NCBI GenBank assembly: GCA_920105625.2
Contig: OV050030.1
Coordinates: forward strand, 214,628,325 to 214,692,324
Reading direction: 5' to 3'
DNA: 64,000 nucleotides
Origin: Clusia tigrina
Taxonomy: Eukaryota; Arthropoda; Insecta; Diptera; Clusiidae
The notes beneath the pieces were generated by a model that had not been told where the DNA came from, did no database searches, and saw only the letters and a program-made list of their open reading frames with translations. This document shows, piece after piece, positions 11,020-22,200 of this stretch. A program made the position numbers and the translations under genes. The first letter of the stretch is position 1. The number at the start of each line of letters is the position of its first letter.

Positions 11020-12230
11020 CGTTCGGTCATAGCTATGCTACCCTTGATTTCCAAATCAAACACTGATAAAACTTCTAATGGCCCCAACTTCTATGCAGTG
11101 CATCCTACACCTATCAAAGTTATCAACATTCAAATGCTTTTAACTTCTTACTGGAGAGTTATAAAATTTTGTGACAATAAAGTACTCGAGCCTCTTGTAA
11201 ATTTAAGCTATCGCTCATAGCTATGCTACCCTTGAGTGCCAAATCAACCACTGCTAAAACTTAAAATGGCGTAACGGTGCGTCCTATACCTATCAAAGTT
11301 TGGAACAATCAAATGCTTGTACCTTTTTACTGCAGCGTCATAAAATCTTGAAATTTTGTGACAAAACAGTACTCGAGCCTCTTATCAATTTAAGCTATCG
11401 CTCATAGCTATGCTACCCTTGAGTCCCAAATCAAACACTGATAAAACTTCAAATGGCCCTAACTTCTATACGGTGCGTCCTACACCTATCAAAGTTTGCA
11501 ACAATCAAATGCTTGTAATTTGGTGACAATAAAGTACTCGAGCCTCTTATCAATTCAAGCTATCGCTCATAGCTATGCTACCCTTGAGTCCCAAATCAAA
11601 CACTGATAAAATTTCAAATTGCCCTAACTTCTAAACGGTGCATCCTATACCTATCAAAGTTTGCAAAACTCAAATGCTTGTAACTTTTTACTGGAGCTTG
11701 ATAAAATCTTGAAATTTGCTGACAATAAAGTACTCGAGCCTCTTATCAATTCAAGCTATCGCTCATAGCTCTGCTACCCTTGAGTCCCAAATCAAATACT
11801 GATAAAATTTCAAATGGCCCTAACTTCTATACGGTGCGTCCTATACCTATCAAAGTTTGCAACAATCAAATGCTTGTAACTTTTTACTGGAGCGTCATAA
11901 AACCTTGAAATTTGGTGACAATAAACTACTCGAGCCTCTTATCAATTTAAGCTATCGCTCATAGCTATTCTACCCTTGAGTCCCAAATCAAACACGTGTA
12001 AAACTTCAAATTACCCTAACTTCTATACGGTGCGTCCCACACCTTCTAAAAGATTGCAACAATCAAATGCTTGTAACTTTTTATTGGAGCGTAATAAAGT
12101 CTTGAAATTTTTTTACAATAAAATAGTCGAGCCTCTTGTCAATTTAAGTTACCGCTCATAGCTATGCTACCCTTGAGTCCCATATCAAACACTGATAAAA
12201 CAATGGCCCTAAATTCTGTACTTTGCGTCC
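11020..12230 (+). repeat. Higher-order block Q, partial third copy
   Basis: The order class I monomer (11035), ACTTAAAATGG monomer, canonical monomer, AAACGGTGCATCC monomer, and ACACGTGTAAAAC monomer repeats that of 6580-7760. It carries a private 31-bp deletion at about 11518. The monomer at 11970 has TATTCTACC instead of TATGCTACC. Confidence 0.75.
11487..11535 (+). repeat. Monomer with a 31-bp deletion between CTTGTAA repeats
   Basis: The sequence goes from ATGCTTGTAA directly to TTTGGTGAC. In sister monomers (for example 7064-7102) CTTGTAA occurs twice, 31 bp apart, around the GGAGCGTCAT segment. Loss of one CTTGTAA plus the intervening bases explains the junction exactly. Confidence 0.85.
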
Positions 12231-13499
12231 TACACTTATCAGAGTTTGCAACAATCAAATGCTTGTAACTTTTTACTGGAGCGTCAGAAAATCTTGAAAT
12301 TTTGTGACAATAAAGCACTCGAGACTCTTATCAATTTAAGCAATCGCTCATAGGTATACCCTTGAGTCCCAAATCAAAGACTGATAAAACTTCAAATGGC
12401 CCTAACTTCTATACGGTGCATACTTTACCTATCAAACTTTTCAACATTCAAATGCTTGTAACTTCTTACTGGAGAGTCATAAAATCTTGAAATTTTGTGA
12501 CAATACAGTACGCGAGCCTCTTGTAAATTTAAGCTATCGCTCATAGCTATGCTACTCTTGAGTCGCAAATCAAACACTGCTAAACCTTCAAATGGCGCTA
12601 ACGGTGCGTCCTATACCTATCAAAGTTTGCAACAATCAAATGCTTGTAACCTTTTACTGGAGCGTCATAAAATCTTGAAATTTTGTGACAACACAGTACT
12701 CGAGAATCTTATCAATTTAAGCTATCGCTCATAGCTATGCTACCCTTGAGTCGCAAATCAAAGACTGATACAACTTTAAATGGCCCTAACTTCTATACGG
12801 TGCATCCTTTACCTATCAAACTTTTCAACATACAAATGCTTGTAACTTTTTATTGGAGCGTAATAAAGTCTTGAAATTTTGTGACAATAATGTACTCGAG
12901 CTTCTTGTCAATTTAAAGTATCGCTCATAGCTATGTTACACTTGAGCCCCAAATCAAAGACTGATAAAACTTCAAATGGCTTTAACTTCTATACGGTGCG
13001 ATATATACCTATCAAAGTAAGCGAAATTCAAATGCTTGTAAATTTTTACTGGAGCGTCATAAAATCTTGAAATTTTGTGACATTAAAGTACTCGAGCCTC
13101 TTATCAATTTAAGCTATAGCTCATAGCTATGCTACTCTTGAGTCGCAAATCAAACACTGATAAAACTCCAAATGGCCCTAACTTCTATACGGTGCGTCCT
13201 ATACCTATCAAAGTTTGCAACAATAAATTGCTTGTAACCTTTTACTGGAGCGTCATAAAATCTTGAAATTTTGTGACAAAACAGTACTCGAGCATCTTAT
13301 CAATTTAAGGTACCGCTCATAGCTATGCTACCCTTGAGTCCCATATCAAACACTGATAAAACAATGGCCCTAAATTCTGTACTTTGCGTCCTACACTTAT
13401 CAGAGTTTGCAACCATCAAATGCATGTAACTTTTTACTGGAGCGTCAGAAAATCTTGAAATTTTGTGACAATAAAGCACTCGAGACTCTTATCAATTTA

Positions 13500-14550
13500 A
13501 GCAATCGCTCATAGCTATACTAGCCTTGAGTCCCAAATCAAAGACTGATAAAGCTTCAAATGGCCCTAACTTCTATACGGTGCATCCTGTACCTATTAAA
13601 TTTTTCAACATTCAAATGCTTGTAACTTCTTACTGGAGAGTCATAAAATCTTGAAATTTTGTGATAATAAAGTACTCGATCCTCTCGTAAATTTAAGCTA
13701 TCGCTCATAGCTATGCTACCGTTGAGTCCCAAATTAACCACTGATAAAACTTCAAACGGCGCTAACGATGCATCCTATACCAATCAAAGTTTGCAACAAT
13801 CAAATGCTTGTAACTTTTTCCTGGAACGTCATAAAATCTTGAAATTTTGTGACAAAACAGTACTCGAGCCTCTTATCAATTTAAGCTATCGCTCATAGCT
13901 ATGCTACCCTTGAGTCCCAAATCAAACACTAATAAAGCTTCAAATGGCCCTAACTTCAATGCGATGCGTGCTATACCTATCAAAGTTTGCAACAATCAAA
14001 TGCTTGTAACTTTTTATTGGAGCGCAATAAAGTCTTGAAATTTTGTGACAATAAAGTAGTCGAGCCTCTTGTCAATTTAAGCTATCGCTCATAGCTATGC
14101 TACCCTTGAGCCCCAAAGCAAAGAGTGATAAAACATCAAATGGCCCTAACTTCTATACAGTGCGATATTTACCTATCAAAGAATGCAACATTCATATGCT
14201 TGTAAATTTTTACTGGAGCGTAATAAAATCTTGAAATTTTGTGACATTAAAGTACTCGAGCCTCTTATCAATTTAAGCTATAGCTCACAGCTATGCTACT
14301 CTTGAATCGCAAATCAAACACTGCTAGATCTTCAAATGGCATAACTTCTATACGGTGCGTCCTATACCTATCAAAGTTTGCAACAATCAAATGCTTGTAA
14401 CTTTTTACTGGAGTATAATAAAATCTTGAAATTTTGTGACAAAAAAGTACTCGAGCCTCTTGTCAATTTAAGCTATCACTCATAGCTATGCTACCCTTTA
14501 GTCCCAAATCAAACACTGACAAAACTTCAAATGGCCCTAACTTCTATACG
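13500..14550 (+). repeat. Higher-order block S, copy 1
   Basis: It recurs at about 16220-17470. Shared marks are AGACTGATAAAGCTTC, CTACCGTTGAGTCCCAAATT, CTAACGATGCATCCTATACC, TTTTTCCTGGAACGTC and CCCCAAAGCAAAGA. The offset is 2719 bp at 13713 and about 2915 bp beyond 13917, because copy 2 has one additional monomer (16617-16810, ACGGGAGCGTC type). Confidence 0.8.
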
Positions 14551-16219
14551 GTGCGTCCTACACCTATCAAAGTTTGTAACAATCAAATGCTTGTAACTTT
14601 TTACTAGAGCGTCATAAAACCTTGAAATTTGTTGACAATAAAGTACTCGAGCCTCTTATCAATTCAAGCTCTCGCTCGTAGCTATGCTACCGTTGAGTCA
14701 CAAATCAACCACTGCTAAAACTTCAAACGGCGTTAACGGTGCGTCCTATACCTATCAAAGTTTGCAACAATCAAATGCTTGTAACTTTTTACTGGAGCGT
14801 CATAAAAGCTTGAAATTTTGTGACAAAACAGTACTCGAGCCTCTTATCAATTTAAGCTGTCGCTCATAGCTATGCTACCATTGAGTCCCAAATCAAACAC
14901 GTGTAAAACTTCAAATGGCCCTAACTTCTATACGGTGCATCCCGCACCTATCACAGTTTGGAACAATTAATTGCTTGCAACTTTTTACGGGAGCGTCATA
15001 AAACCTTGAAATTTTATGACAATGAAGTACTCGAGCCTCTTATCAATATAAGCTATCGCTCATAGTTATGCTACCCTTGAGTCCCAAATCAAACACTGAT
15101 AAAACTTCAAATGGCCCTAACTTCTATGCGATCCGTCCTATACCTATCAAAGTTTGCAACAGTCAAATGCTTGTAACTTTTTATTGGAGAGTAATAAAGT
15201 CTTGAAATTTTGTGACAATAAAGTAGTCGAGCTTCTTGTCAATTTAAGGTATCGCTCATAGCTATGCTACCCTTGAGCCCCAAATCAAAGACTGATAAAA
15301 CTTCAAATGACCCTAACTTCTATACGGTGCGTCATATACCTATCAAAGTATGCAACATTCAAATGCTTGTAAATTTTTACTGAAGCGTCATAAAATCTTG
15401 AAATTTTGTGACATAAAAGTACTCGAGCCTCTTATCAATTTGAGCTATAGCTCATAGCTATCCTACTCTTGAGTCGCAAATCAAACACTGCTATATCTTC
15501 AAATGGCATAACTTCTATACGGTGCGTCCTATACCTATCAAAGTTTGCAACAATCAAATGCTTGTAACTTTTTACTGGAGCATAATAAAATTTTGAAATT
15601 TTGTGACAATAAAGTACTCGAGCCTCTTGTCAATTTAAGCTATCACTCATAACTATGCTACCATTGAGTCCCAAATCAAACACTGATAAAACTCCAAATG
15701 GCCCTAACTTCTATACTGTGCGTCCTACATCTATCAAAATTTGCAACAATCAAATGCTTGTAACTTTTTACTGTAGCGTCATAAAACCTTGTAATTTGGT
15801 GACAATAAAGTACTTGTGCCTCTTGTCAATTAAAGCTGTCGCTCATTGATATGCTACCCTTGAGTCCCATATCAAACACTGATAAAACAATGGCCCTAAA
15901 TTCTGTACTTTGCGTCCTATACTTATCAGAGTTTGCAACAATCAAATGCTTGTAACTTTTTACTGGAGCGTCATAGAATCTTGAAATTTTGTGACAATAA
16001 AGTACTCGAGCCTCTTGTCAATTTAAGCTATCACTAGCTATGCTACCCTTGAACCCCAAATCAAATACGTATAAAACTTCAAATGGCCCTAATTTCTATA
16101 CGGTGCGTCCTATACCCATCAAAGTTTGTAACAATCAAATGCTTGTAAGTTTATACTGGAGCGTCATAAAATTTTGAAATTATGTGACAATAAAGTACTC
16201 GAGCCTCTTGTAAATTTAA

Positions 16220-17470
16220 GCTATCGCTCATAGCTATACTACCCTTGAGTCCCAAATCAAAGACTGATAAAGCTTCAAATGGCCCTAACTTCTATACGGT
16301 GCATCCTGTACCTATCAAACTTTTCAACATTCAAATGCTTGTAACTTCTTACTGGAGAGTCATAAAATCTTGAAATTTTGTGACAATAAAGTACTCGATC
16401 CTCTCGTAAATTTAAGCTATCGCTCATAGCTATGCTACCGTTGAGTCCCAAATTAACCACTGATAAAACTTCAAACGGCGCTAACGATGCATCCTATACC
16501 AATCAAAGTTTGCTACAATCAAATGCTTGTAACTTTTTCCTGGAACGTCATAAAATCTTGAAATTTTGTGACAAAACAGTACTTGAGCCTCTTATCAATT
16601 TAAGCTGTCGCTCATAGCTATGCTACCCTTGAGTCCCAAATCAAACACGTATAAAATTTCAAATGGCCCTAATTTCTATACGGTGCGTCCCGCACCTATC
16701 AAAGTTTGGAACAATCAATTGCTTGCAACTTTTTACGGGAGCGTCATAAAACCTTGAAATTTTGTGACAATAAAGTACTCGAGCCTCTTATCAATTTAAG
16801 CTATCGCTCATAGCTATGCTACCCTTGAGTCCCAAATCAAACACTAATAAAGCTTCAAATGGCCCTAACTTCTATGCGATGCGTCCTATACCTATCAAAG
16901 TTTGCAACAATCAAATGCTTGTAACTTTTTATTGGAGCGTAATAAAGTCTTGAAATTTTGTGACAATAAAGTAGTCGAGCTTCTTGTCAATTTAAGGTAT
17001 CGCTCATAGCTATGCTACCCTTGAGCCCCAAAGCAAAGACTGATAAAACGTCAAATGGCCCTAACTTCTATACGGTGCGATATTTACCTATCAAAGAATG
17101 CAACATTCATATGCTTGAAAATTTTTACTGGAGCGTCATAAAATCTTGAAATTTTGTGACATTAAAGTACTCGAGCCTCTTATCAATTTAAGCTATAGCT
17201 CATAGCTATGCTACCCTTGAGTCCCAAATCAAACACTGATAAAACTTCAAATGGCATAACTTCTATACGGTGCGTCCTATAAATATCAAAGTTTGCAACA
17301 ATCAAATGCTTGTAACTTTTTACTGGAGTATAATAAAATCTTGAAATTTTGTGACAAAAAAGTACTCGAGCCTCTTGTCAATTTAAGCTATCACTCATAG
17401 CTATGCTGCCCTTGAGTCCCAAATCAAGCACTGATAAAACTTCAAATGGCCCTAACTTCTATACGGTGCG
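16220..17470 (+). repeat. Higher-order block S, copy 2
   Basis: The counterpart of 13500-14550 with one inserted monomer. The inserted type (ACGGGAGCGTC, CCCGCACC, GGAACAATCAATTGC) also occurs at 14880-15060, so it could have come from the immediate neighbourhood. Confidence 0.8.
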
Positions 17471-18800
17471 TCCTACATCTATCAAAGTTTGCAACAATCA
17501 AATGCTTGTAACTTTTTACTGGAGCGTCATAGAATCTTGAAATTTTGTGACAAAAAAGTACTCGAGCCTCTTGTCAATTTAAGCTATCACTCATAGCTAT
17601 GCTACTCTTGAGTCCCAAATCAAACACTGATAAAACTCCAAATGGCCCTAACTTCTATACTGTCCATCCTACATCTATCAAAATTTGCAACAATCAAATG
17701 CTTGTAACTTTTTACTGTAGCGTCATAAAACCTTGAAATTTGGTGATAATAAAGTACTTGTGTCTCTTGTCAATTAAAGTTGTCGCTCATTGATATGCTA
17801 CCCTTGAGTCTCATATCAAACACTGATAAAACAATGGCCCTAAATTCTGTACTTTGCGTCCTACACTTATCAGAGTTTGCAACAATCAAATGCTTGTAAC
17901 TTTTTACTGGAGCGTCATAGAATCTTGAAATTTTGTGACAATAAAGTACTCGAGCCTCTTGTCAATTTAAGCTATCACTCATAGCTATGCTACCCTTGAG
18001 TCTCAAATCAAAAACTGATAAAACTCCAAATGGCCCTAACTTCTATACGGTGCGTCCTATACCCATCAAAGTTTGTAACAATCAAATGCTTGTAACTTTT
18101 TACTGGAGCGTCATAAAATTTTGAAATTTTGTGACAATAAAGTACTCGAGCCTCTTGTCAATTTAAGCTATCACTCATAGCTATGCTACCCTTGAGTCCC
18201 AAATCAACCACTGCTAAAGCTTCAAATGACCCTAACGGTGCGTCATATACCTATCAAAGTTTGCAACAATCAAGTGCTTGCAACTTTTTACTGGAGCGTC
18301 ATAAAATCTTGAAATTTAGTGACAATAAAGTACTCGAGCCTCTTATCAATTTAAGCTATCGCTCATAGCTATGCTACCCTTGAGCCCCAAATCAAACACG
18401 TATAAAACTTCAAATGGCCCTAACTTCTATCCGTTGCGTCCCACACCTATCAAAGATTGCAACAATCAATTGCTTGCAACTGTTTACGGGAGCGTCATAA
18501 AACCTTGAAATTTTGTGACTATAAAGTACTCGAGCCTCTTATCAATTTAAGCTATCGCTCATAGCTATGCTACCCATGCCTCCAAAATCAAACACTGATA
18601 AAACTTCAAATGGCCCTAACTTCTGTACGGTGCGTCCTATACCTATCAAAGTTTGCAAAATTCAAATGCTTACTGGAGCGTCATAAAACCTTGAAATGTT
18701 GTGACAAAAAAGTACTCGTGCCACTTATCAATTTAAGCTATCGCTCATAGCTATGCTACCCTTGAGTCCCTAATCAACTGGCGCCTTTGGACTCGCTTAC

Positions 18801-18811
18801 GAGGGGGAGAA
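18801..18811 (+). other. Polypurine tract next to the LTR
   Basis: GAGGGGGAGAA lies immediately before the TG that starts the LTR. In LTR elements such a tract primes plus-strand DNA synthesis and marks the 3' LTR side. In copies 2 and 3 it reads GAGGGGGGGAA, a substitution that separates copy 1 from the others. Confidence 0.75.
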
Positions 18812-19211
18812 TGTTACCGCCGAACGGAGTATTTTAAATTATTTGATTTCTATTTATTCCTACTGGGTGTTTTCCTTATCATAGAATTTTTGATATGTTT
18901 CTCATTACATATGTATATAGTTTTTCCCCCCTTTTGTCTATACATTCTCTTATACGCATTTATATTTGGTAGCCTTGGAATAACTGTTAAATACCGTTTA
19001 AAAAAAAAATAGCTTACGCGTTTAGAGACTTGGAAGAGTACAGTCAGTTCGCGTTTGTATATGGAGGAATAAACAAGAATTTTTAAAGTCGTGGCAAAAA
19101 CGGTTTAAAACCTTATTTAATTTTTATGTAATGTATAGTTTTACGAATAAAATCTTATTCATTTGAAAATCGACACTTCTTTTAAAAACTTGTCGAGCGC
19201 GGACTCGGGAT

Positions 19212-19230
19212 TGTGAAACCTTCTTTCACA
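19212..19230 (+). other. Hairpin at the 3' end of the LTR
   Basis: TGTGAAA (19212-19218) and TTTCACA (19224-19230) form a perfect 7-bp inverted repeat with loop CCTTC, ending exactly at the proposed LTR end. The same hairpin occurs in the other two copies. Confidence 0.6.
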
Positions 19231-22200
19231 CCTATCAAAGTTTGCAACAATCAAATGCTCGTAACTTTTTATTGGAGCGTAATAAAGTCTTGAAATTTTG
19301 TGACAATAAAGTAGTCGAGCCTCTTATCAATTTAAGCTATAGATCATAGCTCTGCTACCCTTGAGTCGCAAATCAAACACTGCTAAACCTTCAAATGGCC
19401 CTAACTTCTATAGTTTTACTGGAGCGTCATAAAATATTGAAATTGTGTGACAATAAAGTACTCGAGTCTCTTATCAATTCAAGCTATCGCTCATAACTAT
19501 GCTACCCTTGAGTCCCAAATCAAACACTGATAAAATTTCAAATAGCCCTAACTTCTATACGGTGCGTCCTATACCTATCAAAGTTTGTAACAATCAAATA
19601 CTTGTAACTTTTTACTGGAGCGTCATAAAACCTTGAAATTTGGTGACATTAAAGTACTCGAGCCTCTTATCAATATAAGCTATCGCTCATAGCTATGCTA
19701 TCCTCGAGTCCCAAATCAAACACGTATAAAACTTCAAATTACCCTAACTTCTATACGGTGCGTCCCACACCTATCAAAGATTGCAACAATCAAATGCTTA
19801 CAACTTTTTACGGGAACGTCATAAAACCTTGAAATTTTGTGACTATAAAGTACTCGAGACTCTTATCAATTTAAGCTCTCGCTCATTGCTATGCTACCTT
19901 TGAGTTCCAAATCAAACACTGATAAAACTTCAAATGGCCCTAACTTCTATACGGAGCGTCCTACATCTATCAAAATTTGCACCATCAAATGCTTGTAACT
20001 TTTTACTGGAGCGTCACAAAATCTTGAAATTTTGTGACAACAAAGTACTCGAGCCTCTTGTCAATTTAAGCTATCACTCATAGCTATGCTACCCTTGAGT
20101 CCCAAATCAAACACTGATAAAACTTCAAACGGCCCTAACTTCTATGCGGTGCATCCTACACCTATCAAACTTTTCAGCATTCAAATGCTTGTATTTTCTT
20201 ACTGGAGGGTCATAAAATCTTGAAATTTTGTGCCAATAAATTACTCGAGCCTCTTGTAAATTTAAGCTATCGCTCATAGCTATGCTACCCTTGAGTTCTA
20301 AATCAAACACGGACAAAACTTCAAATGGCCCTAACTTCTATGCGATGCGTCCTATACCTATCAAAGTTTGCAACAATCAAATTCTTGTAACTTTTTATTG
20401 GAGCGTAATAAAGTCTTGAAATTTTGTGACAATAAAGGAGTCGAGCTTCTTGTCAATTTAAGGTATCGCTCATAGCTATGCTACCCTTGAGCCCCAAATC
20501 AAAGACTGATAAAAATTCAAATGGACCTAACTTCTATACGGTGCGATATATACCTATCAAAGTATGCAACATTTAAATGCTTGTAAATTTTTACTGGAGC
20601 GTCATAGAATCTTGAAATTTTGTGACATTAAAGTACTCGAGCCTCTTATCAATTTAAGCTATCGCTCATAGCTATGCTACCCTTGAGACCCAAATCAAAC
20701 ACTGATTAAATTTCTAATGGCCCTAACTTCTATACGGTGCGTCCTATACCTCTCAAAGTTTGCAAAAACCAAATTCTTGTAACTTTTTACAGGAGCTTGA
20801 TAAGATCTTGAAATTTTGTGACAATAAAGCACTCGAGCCTCTTATCAATTTAAGCTATAGGTCATAGCTACGCTACCCGTGAGTTCCAAGTCAAACATTG
20901 ATAAAACTTCAAATGGCCCTAACCTCTATACCTATCAAAGTTTGTAAAAATCAAATGCTTGTAACTTTTTACTGGAGCGTCACAAAATCTTGAAATTTTG
21001 TGACAATAAAGTACTCAAGCCTCTTGTCAATTTAAGCTATCACTCATAGCTATGCTACCCTTGAGTCCCAAACCAACCACTGCTAAAACTTCAAATGGGC
21101 CTAACGGTGCGTCCTATACTTCTCAAAGTTTGCAACAATCAAATGCTTGTAACTTTTTACTGCAGCGTCATAAAATCTTGAATTTTTGTGACAAAACAGT
21201 ACTCGAGCCTCTTATCAATTTAAGCTATCGTTCATAGCTATGCTACCCTTGAGTTCCAAATCAAACACTGATAAAACTTCAAATGGCCCTAACTTCTATA
21301 CAGTGCGTCCTACACCTATCAAAGTTTGCAACATTCAAATGCTTGTAACTTCTTACTGGAGAGTCATAAACTCTGGAATTTTGTAACAATAAAGTACTCG
21401 AGCCTCTTGTAAATTTAAGCTACCGCTCATAGCTATGCTACCCTTGAGTTCCAAATCAAACACTGATAAAATTTTAAATGGCCCTAACTTCTATGCGATG
21501 CGTCCTATACCTATCAAAGTTCGCAACAATCAAATGCTTGTAACTTTTTATTGGAGCGTAATAAAGTCTTGAAATTTTGTGACAATAAAGTAGTCGAGCT
21601 TCTTGTCAATTTAAGGTATCGCTCATAGCTATGCTACCCTTGAGCCCAAACTCAAAGACTGATAAAACTTCAAATGGCCCTAACTTCTATACGGTGCGAT
21701 ATATACCTATCAAAGTATGCAACATTTAAATGCTTGTAAATTTTTACTGGAGCGTCATAAAATCTTGAAATTTTGTGATATTAAAGTACTCGAGCTTCTT
21801 ATCAATTTAAGCTATCGCTCATAGCTATGCTACCCTTGAGACCCAAATCAAACACTGATAAAATTTCTAATGGCCCTAACTTCTTTACGGAGCGTCCTAT
21901 ACCTATCAAAGTTTGCAAAAATCAAATTCTTCTAACTTTTTACTGGAGCTTGATAAGATCTTCAAATTTTGTGACAATAAAGCACTCGAGCCTCTTATCA
22001 ATTTAAGCTATAGGTCATAGCTACGCTACCCGTGAGTCCCAAGTCAAACACTGATAAAACTTCAAATGGCCCTAACTTCTATACCTATCAAAGTTTGCAA
22101 AAATCAAATTTTTGTAATTTTTTACTGGAGCTTGATAAAATCTTGAATTTTTGTGACAAAACAGTACTCGAGCCTCTTATCAATTTAAGCTATCGTTCAT

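Larger units (their letters stand above)
288..18777 (+). repeat. Satellite array, segment 1 (mosaic of 196-, 188- and related-length monomers)
   Basis: Head-to-tail monomers, all in the same orientation, fill this stretch without any gene. Each monomer shows the same order of blocks: CTACCCTTGAGTCCCAAATC, then CTTCAAATGGCCCTAAC, CCTATCAAAGTTTGCAACAA, TTGTAACTTTTTACTGGAGC, CTTGAAATTTTGTGACAATA, AGTACTCGAGCCTCTT, and the dyad AGCTATCGCTCATAGCT. Neighbouring monomers differ by substitutions and small indels, and particular variants recur in set orders (higher-order blocks listed separately). Compared with the segments to the right, this part mixes more monomer classes and its repeated blocks are shorter. 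Confidence 0.97.
18778..19230 (+). mobile_element. Truncated LTR-retrotransposon 3' end (34-bp internal stub plus 419-bp LTR), copy 1
   Basis: Non-satellite sequence interrupts the array. It has 34 bp of internal sequence ending in a polypurine tract (GAGGGGGAGAA), then a unit starting TG (18812) and ending CA (19230), as LTRs do. Inside are an initiator-like TCAGTT (19044-19049), two AATAAA hexamers (19068-19073, 19146-19151) and an A10 run. No primer-binding site follows the right end; the satellite resumes at CCTATCAAAG. This fits a 3' LTR that lost the rest of the element, in + orientation. About 50 bp of the target monomer is missing between the flanks, so this is not a clean insertion. 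Superfamily is open (Ty3/gypsy or BEL-like). Confidence 0.82.
17600..20955 (+). repeat. LTR-bearing higher-order block, copy 1
   Basis: This unit comprises several satellite monomers, the truncated LTR element (18778-19230) and more monomers. The order recurs at about 22790-25767. The offset is 5193 bp before 18500, 5007 bp at the LTR and 4812 bp after about 19860: copy 2 lacks one 186-bp monomer left of the LTR and one 196-bp monomer right of it. The left half also recurs at about 28490-30178. Confidence 0.88.

Noticed and set aside
18778..18811. TGGCGCC at the left of the LTR stub as a primer-binding site of an element in the opposite sense
   Set aside because: A primer-binding site should directly adjoin the inner LTR end, but here a purine-rich tract adjoins it and TGGCGCC lies about 25 bp away. 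The polypurine-tract reading in + orientation fits better.
18812..19230. LTR as an active promoter
   Set aside because: TCAGTT resembles an insect initiator, but there is no clear TATA at -30 and no DPE at the expected position, and the element body is missing. It is noted in the entry only as initiator-like.
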